Origin: Apostichopus japonicus
Taxonomy: Eukaryota > Echinodermata > Holothuroidea > Aspidochirotida > Stichopodidae
Assembly: GCF_037975245.1 (NCBI RefSeq)
Contig: NC_092579.1
Coordinates: forward strand, 67,001-131,000
Length of the DNA stretch: 64,000 nt
Direction: 5' to 3'
The translations under genes and the position numbers were made by a program. The notes under the pieces were generated by a model, which saw only the letters and a list, made by a program, of their open reading frames with translations, was not told the origin of the DNA and ran no database searches. The stretch's first letter is position 1. Every line of letters begins with the position of its first letter. This document shows, in pieces, positions 58,000 through 64,000 of this stretch.

Positions 58000-60450
58000 A
58001 TGTAATATACTGGGACTTAGCCTGGGCAGTAATAATGGTGGGCAAAATCACCTTATTTACACTATTCGTCTGGTCTTTGTTCCTTATAGAAAGTGTAAAA
58101 GTAAGTTGGCCTGACGTTTCGATCCTAGCAGGATCTTCTTCAGAGGGTAAATGACAAGTAACAGTAACAGAAGGGACAAAAACACGCACAGAAAACAGAC
58201 AGGTTAATGAGCACGTTGAACACAATGAGATGGATGAAAGGGGATTTTAAGTAGCCAAGGGATGGTGGGAAGAAAGCAACAGGGGAAGAGGAGAGGTAGG
58301 AGATAAACAGTGGAGGGACAAAGAGAGGATTAAAGGAACAGGGTAGGGAATAAACTGGAGAGGGACAAAGACAGAAAGGTGTGTAGAACTGAAAGGAGGG
58401 GAAGAGAGCTGTGAGAAGATGAGTGAAAGGGGGGGGGGGGGGACAAGGGGAGAAGGAGTGGGGACAGAAGAAAAGTTAGTCATGTCCTTCCTGAATGTTC
58501 AGCCCATGAGGTTGAATGGTGCGAAGGCGTTGCATCCAGAGCCTCTCTCTGCTGATTCGTACTAGTTCAGGACGGCTACCTAAGGATTCAATCCCCTGTA
58601 GGGACATGTCGTTAATGGTATGGTTGGGAAGGTTAAAATGTTCTCAAACTGGGGTCTCAGTCTTCATGGTGTTGACTGTGGAATCGCTTCTTGAGGGTGG
58701 TTTTGGTTTCGCCAACATACTGGATGCCGCAAACTCTACAAGAGATCAGATAGATGACATTGGTGGTAGTGCAAGTGATGTGACCCTTAGTCTTGTGTGA
58801 GTTGCATGTTGTGGCTGGTGATGGAATTGGATTCAACAATGTGGTGGCTGCAGACGATGCATCTCGAAGTACGATCACATTTGAAAGTACCATGCTGAAT
58901 GGGTGTAGGGTTAGAAGTTAGAGGTGGAGCAGCAGCACGCACAAGAAGGTCTCGTAGGTTGCGTTGGCGTCTGTAGGCGATGATGGGTTTTTCAGGGACG
59001 GCTCGTTGGAGTCTATCTGAAGTGAGGAGAATGTTGTGGTTGTTAGAGGTGATTTTCTGAAGAGGAGGAAGATTTGGGTGGAAAGTAACAACCAGGGGCA
59101 GCTTGTTGTCGCAATCTCGTCCCTTTTGTCCTTCACTGCCAAAGTAGATGATCTGGAAAGGGAGCGGACTCTCTGAATGGCTTCACGCACCCTTCTGGCA
59201 CTATGGCCCCTGGCAGTAAGGTGTTTTCCAAAGCATCTGTATGGCGAATGAAAGAGGAATTGTTAGAGCAAATGCGACGAAGACGAAGTGCTTGACTGTA
59301 AGCAATTCCAGACTTGCAGTGACGGGGATGGCAGCTTGAAGAATGGAGATACTGGTGTGTGTCTGTGGGATTGGTGTATAAGTCTGTAGAGAGAGAACCG
59401 TGTTCCTTGCGAATAGTCACATCGAGAAAGTTAACCTGTTGGTGAGAGTAATCAGAGGTGAATTTGATGGTGCTGTTGAAAGAATTGATGTGATTGATGA
59501 AGGTGAGCAGGGAATCCTCATCACTGGCCCAAACGAAGAAGATGTCATCAATGTAGCGCCACCAGATAAGGGGACGGCATGGAGCTGAACTGAGCATGCG
59601 TCTTCAAGGCTAGACATAAACAGGCATGCATAGGAAGGAGCCATCCTGGTTCCCATGGCAGTCCCGTGTCTTTGAAGGTAATGCTTGTCCATGAACGTGA
59701 AGTTGTTTTTGGTGAGAACCTGTTGCATGAGAACTTTGATGTCAGAGATGGTAGGACAAGGGTGGAACTTCTAAGACAGGGCTGCACACGTGGCTGCGAT
59801 ACCTTCAGCATGAGGGATGTTAGTGTACAGAGAAGTGACGTCGAAAGTACCGATGATGGCTGTACTGGGGATTTGGTTCTTGATATCTTCAAGTTTCCTG
59901 AGGAAATCTGGAGTGTCATGGATATAATAATTAATCTGAGGAACAATCTTAAGAGGTTTGATGAAGTGGTCCACAAACAAGGATATCTTCTCGGTGGGGG
60001 ACCCATTGCCTGAGATGATAGGCCTACCAGGGTTAACAGGCTTGTGAATTTTGGGCAGGAGATAAACCTGGCTGCCTTACAGTCTGTGGGAGAAAGGAAA
60101 GAAACAGCCTTCTTAGAGATCTGGTTCCGCTGGTACATGTCAGTGATGGTCTGTTTTATCTGCTAGGAGAAAATAACTGTGGGATCAGAATCAAGAAGAG
60201 TGTAAATATCACTGTTGGAGAGATGACGCATGGCTTCCTTGATGTAATCCTGTCGATCCTGGATGACAACTGCAGAACCTTTGTCGGCTGGCTTAATGAT
60301 AATGTCACTGCGAGACATCAGTTCCCCGCTAACAGACGAGCAATAGATCACAACGAATTTATGGGTAAGTATTCGACTGTTCCCCGCTAACAGACGAGCA
60401 TAGGGGCGGCGATTTGTTTCGAATCTTGGGGGGGGGGGACATTTGCTTGG
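58000..60450 (-). mobile_element. Penelope-like retroelement with RT and GIY-YIG endonuclease, decayed
   Basis: Minus-strand order: IIIKPADKGSAVVIQDRQDY (about 60305), LPKIHKPVNPGRPIISGNG (about 60040), FDVTSLYTNIPHAEG (about 59850), GTAMGTRMAPSYACLFMSS (about 59650), WWRYIDDIFFVW with the YIDD catalytic box (about 59555), a linker with AYRRQRNLRDLLVRA (about 58975), CDRTSRCIVC (about 58875), GIY-YIG endonuclease with NVIYLISCRVCGIQYVGETK (about 58770), and RLRTIQPHGLNIQEGHD (about 58500). These motifs and their order define Penelope-like elements of the GIY-YIG class. A TAG at 60163-60165, a frameshift near 60060, a stop at about 59768 and another frameshift near 59570 show it is inactive as assembled. 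Confidence 0.9.
58110..58150 (-). ncRNA. hammerhead-ribozyme-like core in the Penelope-like element tail
   Basis: On the minus strand CTGAAGA (58143-58137) is followed by a perfect 5-bp stem, GATCC-TGCTA-GGATC (58135-58121), and then GAAAC (58120-58116). This is the order of the hammerhead core boxes (CUGANGA, stem II, GAAA). Penelope-like elements are known to carry hammerhead motifs in their terminal repeats. There is one extra A before the stem, and the cleavage site and stems I and III were not convincingly identified. Confidence 0.35.
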
Positions 60451-61110
60451 ATGCAGGCGCGTAGCAACTTTCATCCCCAAAATACTATCAAAGCGGAGTG
60501 CCACCATTGGTTGCGTACAAGAAAATTTCTGTTTTTGATAGCCCCCCAGATCACCGGAAATGGCACTTCTCTGGCTTGAAAATGACCAACCAGATGTACA
60601 CTTTTGCCTGAGAACCAAGTTTTTCCCAATAGTTTTTTTTCATTCATAACCTTTTTGAAGATTGTCACCAGTCACACATCATGTTCGACCTCATCGCATC
60701 TCCTGTGGATCATTGCTTTTGTATAGGTAATTCTACGTAACGGCCCAAAATACCCGTCAGCCCCACTCTTCAAGGTTTTAAGCCCATTATTTGTTCAGAA
60801 TTTGAATAATAAATTCACTTCAAAACATACCCATAATGTTGCACAAAATTTCATCTATGGACAACCGATATAGAAAAACCCCCTTCAACCCCTAACAGAC
60901 CGGTCAAAATTGCACGAGTAGAGGGAAGTATGATGAAGAATGTTGGTCAGGGAATTTTCGAAAATTCAGACACAGTTAATTTATTGGTATACAAATATTA
61001 AAACCTCTTATAACGGCTACTTTAATACTTCGATATCATAAAAAAATATATATATATGCTCAAGGGGGGTCTCACCCTCCCCCCCCCCCCCCACCTTGGC
61101 TACGCGCCTG
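60451..61110. mobile_element. hAT-like non-autonomous element, short form
   Basis: Left end GCAGGCGCGTAGC at about 60453 and right end GCTACGCGCCTGC at about 61104 are exact complements. The inside carries AAGCGGAGTGCCACCATTGG and is clearly homologous, block by block, to 61855-62440 in the larger element. A long C-run (about 15) precedes the right end. No target duplication is evident, so the boundaries may be secondarily changed. Confidence 0.6.
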
Positions 61111-61812
61111 CGGTTAGAAATCTTGTAAGAAACAGGCCAAATGAAAACCCAGTGAACCCATATCGATGTGGATCATCATAATAATAATAATAAACAGTTC
61201 TTATATAGCGCAAATTACAATAAAGTCTCGCCGCGCTGTACAAAGAAAGTGAAAGATATGTACACAATATACAATAAGAGTAAACATAACAATTATAACA
61301 ATGAAAACAGGTGTGTCTTCAAAACAGTTTTGAACATCTCCTCAGACACGACATTCTTAATGTTGAGTGGGAGTTTATTCCAAAGGAGGGTTGAGGAGTA
61401 CTGGAAAGATCACTCGTCATAAGATTTAGTGGACACAGGGTGCATAGAGAGCAAAGATTGGGTGCTAGGGCGCAGACGGCGAGTTGGGGTATAACTTCAA
61501 GGTATAACTACAGTAGTTCACCCAAGGAGTGTGGCGTAATACAATGAATACATTTAAAGGTTAACAGGAGTACCTTGTAATCAATACGCAGTTTGACAGG
61601 TAGCCAATGAAGGTCATGAAGTATGGGGGTGATGTGAGAGACAGGGCTAGTGCGAGTGATCAGCCTGGCAGCAGAGTTTTGAATGCGTTGCAATTTAGCC
61701 AGTTGACTATCAGTGAGACCTTAGTGCAAACTATTGCAGTAGTCCAAGCATGATGTAATGAAAGCATGGACAAGTCGCTCAGTAGTTCGATTGTTCAAAA
61801 AACGACGAATTT

Positions 61813-63801
61813 CAGGGGCGTATCCAGGATTTTCTAACCCGGGGGGCGCGAATTACTATCTAAGCGGAGCGCCACCATCAGTTGGCGCGGAACGTACAAG
61901 AAAATTTCTGGTTTTGATACCTCCCAGATCACCGGAAATGGCACTTCTCGGGCTTGAAAATGACCAACCAGATGTACACTTTTGCCTGAGAACCAAGTAT
62001 TTCCCAATAGTTTTTTTTTCCATCCATAACCTTTTTGAAGATTGTCACCAGTCACACAGTGTTGGACCTTATTGCATGTCCTGTGGATCATTCACTGCTT
62101 TTGTAGGTGATTCTACTACACGGCCCACAATATCCTAAAACCCCACTTTTCAAGTTTTAAGCCCATTATTTGTTCAGAATTTGAAAATTCAGATTTCTCG
62201 TGAATAAAATCACTTCAAAACATACCCATAATGTTGCACAAAATTCAATCTATGGACAACCAATATATAGAAAAACCTTCAACCCCTAACAGACAGGTCA
62301 AAATTGCACTAGTAGAGGGAAGTTTGATGAAGAATGTTGGTCAGGAAATTTTCGAAAATTCAGACACAGTTACTTTATTGGTGTACAAATATTGCAACCT
62401 CTTATAACGGCTATTATAAAACTTGGTTAAAGGAAATGAAAAATACTAGATATTTCCGATATCAGATATTTCGAAACCGAACACTACACACATAGGCGTA
62501 GGAGGCAGGGGCTGCAGCCCCCCCCCCCCAATTTTTCCCCCTGAAAATTCGAGCAATATGCTGAGAAATTTTCGGGCACCTACTGAAAGAAAAATAAATA
62601 GCAATGATGTAGCTTAAGGAAATGAATAGTTTAAAAATTATCTCCTTGGTAATTAAAATAAAGGTCTTAGCTTGGCCGACTAATTCGCCATTACTACTGT
62701 AAAAGAGAGTTTTGACATAATTGGACCTGTATGCTTTTTCTGCATCTACATAAGACATTTGGTTGTTTACATTAGCATCCGGCGGTATACTGCGCAACTT
62801 TCATGGATAATACGGCACACGATGCCATGCGATGTAATGACCGATGCTTGCTTATATGATATAGGCATTAAGATGTTGAACGCGCGCTTGGCGCGCGAAA
62901 AATTTTGGTTATATTTTTCGGGCAAGTCGTTACAGCCCCCAAATCCAATTGGGCTCCTACGCCTCTGATTACACACATAGACAGTTTTGAGGCTGTTCAT
63001 CCATGGAACATGCATTTTCATGCTCACTGATATGGTGTGATATCTGCTCTTTGCTTTACAAATTCGAACAGGCGTGTAGCGAGTAATTTGCCAAGGGAGG
63101 GGCGAAGCCTGTAGGCAAACTATCTAAGCGTAGCGCCATCATAAGTTGGCGCGGAGCGTACAAGAAAATTTTGGCCGAAAATGCCTCCCATGTCGCTGGA
63201 AATGACACTTCCCATGCCTTGTAAGTTGCATCTAATCATTGTCTATTTTGAAATTACTAGCGATATCATAAAGAAAATTGGCTCGGGGGGGGGGGGCGGT
63301 CGCCCCCTTCCCGAAATGCGTCATTTCCCCGACGAATCGGTCGAGTTCAAGACCAGCAACAGTTGGTTCCATAGCACAATTGTTTTAAGGCGTTCATACA
63401 CACACGCTTTATCATAGACCATATATAGTATATATATAGAAACATTAGTGAGAGAGGAAAAATGGAACGTCAAAAATGGAGTTGTCGGTGTAAGGGCTAG
63501 GGTGAGGCGCACGTCCCCTCCGTAATCCACGATCTGTCACTGGCTACACTGTGTATATAATAGGGTTCAGTGCTGTGCTTATGACTGTTCCTCTTTCTCT
63601 TCCCGTGGTCTTGGCGTTTATCTTCTACTCCCTCTTTTTCTCCTTTTCTCTCTTTCTTCTTTTTCTTTTCCCTTCTTTCCTCTCCTCCTTTTCTTTTTTC
63701 CCCCTCTTTTTCCCTTTTTTCTTCTCTTTTTTTTTCTCTCCTCTTTTCCTTACCCGGGAGACGCGCGCCCCCAACGCCCCCCCCCCCTGGATACGCGCCT
63801 G
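61813..63801. mobile_element. hAT-like element with exact 5-bp target duplication, inserted in LINE RT
   Basis: Ends are CAGGGGCGTATCCAGGATTT (left) and the complement of CAGGCGCGTATCCAGGGGG (right). AATTT flanks it at 61808-61812 and 63802-63806. Removing the element plus one AATTT restores an uninterrupted LINE frame across the site (GKI joined to RRF). The interior has the AGCGGAGCGCCACCAT motif near the left end (61866) and again at 63130, a C/T-rich stretch at 63580-63755, and the nested element at 62491-62967. No transposase was recognised. Confidence 0.85.
62491..62967. mobile_element. nested hAT-like MITE (477 bp)
   Basis: Left end CATAGGCGTAGGAGGC; right end complemented CAGAGGCGTAGGAGCCC. 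The flanks ACTACACA (62483-62490) and ATTACACA (62968-62975) match at 7 of 8 positions, the duplication size normal for hAT elements. A run of 13 C follows the left end and a palindrome GCGCGCTTGGCGCGC lies near 62881. It sits inside the element at 61813-63801. Confidence 0.75.
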
Positions 63802-64000
63802 AATTTTACCAATCTTACGAAGAGCGAGAAATGCAGCCCGGCAGATATTATTTACATGACACTCCATGTTCAGATTTTTGTCAATATGACTCCTAAGTTA
63901 CCAACATGTGAAACAGGTTCAATCGAGGCATGTGCAACTCTAACAAGTGGGATATGAGTGACAGATCTCATATGATTGTACGTCTTACACTCATACACAA

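Larger units (their letters stand above)
61165..64000 (-). mobile_element. L2-like LINE, 3' part, interrupted by a hAT-like element
   Basis: On the minus strand, 64000-63802 encodes VSHVGNLGVILTK and VNNICRAAFLALRKIGKI. After the insertion 61813-63801 it continues with RRFLNNRTTERLVHAFITSC and LDYCNSLH (about 61800-61720), then LQRIQNSAARLITRTSPVSH and LHDLHWLPVKLRIDYKVLLL. The 3' end is a GCGCTATATAAGAACTG-type tail followed by (TTA)n at 61165-61185, as in L2-clade LINEs. One in-frame stop lies at about 61722 in the minus reading. The 5' end is outside the window. Confidence 0.85.

Noticed and set aside
63551-63802. Phe/Ser-rich frame as a membrane protein
   Set aside because: It is a C/T-rich low-complexity stretch inside a transposable element.

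Overview
The window looks like a repeat-rich genome of a marine invertebrate deuterostome (echinoderm or hemichordate type). The reasons are an intron-rich single-copy gene, large clean minisatellite arrays, Penelope-like, CR1/L2-like, pogo-like and hAT-like elements, and a dispersed intronic repeat carrying AGGTCAAAGGTCA blocks. The species call is inference. No bacterial-style operon, CRISPR array, rRNA or convincing tRNA was seen.

Positions 1 to about 48.8 kb are one gene on the + strand: the 3' eleven coding exons of a SEC14L1/SEC14L5-type phosphatidylinositol-transfer-like protein (end of PRELI domain, CRAL-TRIO N, CRAL-TRIO, GOLD, Ser-rich tail). All splice phases agree and the joined exons give 588 in-frame codons including the stop at 48077-48079. 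The 5' exons with most of the PRELI domain lie before position 1.

The introns are swollen by tandem arrays: 85-bp (1-634), 58-bp polypyrimidine (1610-3095), 66-bp (12560-13925), 32-bp (15495-15845), 103-bp (17003-18135), 148/168-bp (19195-21645), 55-bp (26335-27340), 28-bp (35018-35600), 65-bp (41160-43895) and 44-bp (46795-47830). Five of these end only about 70-170 bp before a 3' splice site. Transposons also sit in the introns: a TA-flanked element at 6396-8354 nested in an older repeat, a decayed pogo/Tigger-like element at 22956-26123, a CR1-like LINE at about 29443-31790 (minus) and a LINE 3' fragment at about 44480-45545 (plus). Copies of the AGGTCAAAGGTCA-bearing repeat occur in many introns and downstream.

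From about 48.8 kb to 64 kb I see no confident host gene. The region holds 52-bp and 32-bp arrays, a fold-back element with ATTCATAA arrays and a 10-bp duplication (56537-57828), a decayed Penelope-like retroelement with RT and GIY-YIG endonuclease (58.0-60.45 kb, minus), and an L2-like LINE (61.17-64.0 kb, minus). The LINE's RT frame is cut by a hAT-like element at 61813-63801 with a 5-bp target duplication, and that element contains another hAT-like element at 62491-62967. A related hAT-like element at 54559-55862 also has an exact 5-bp duplication.
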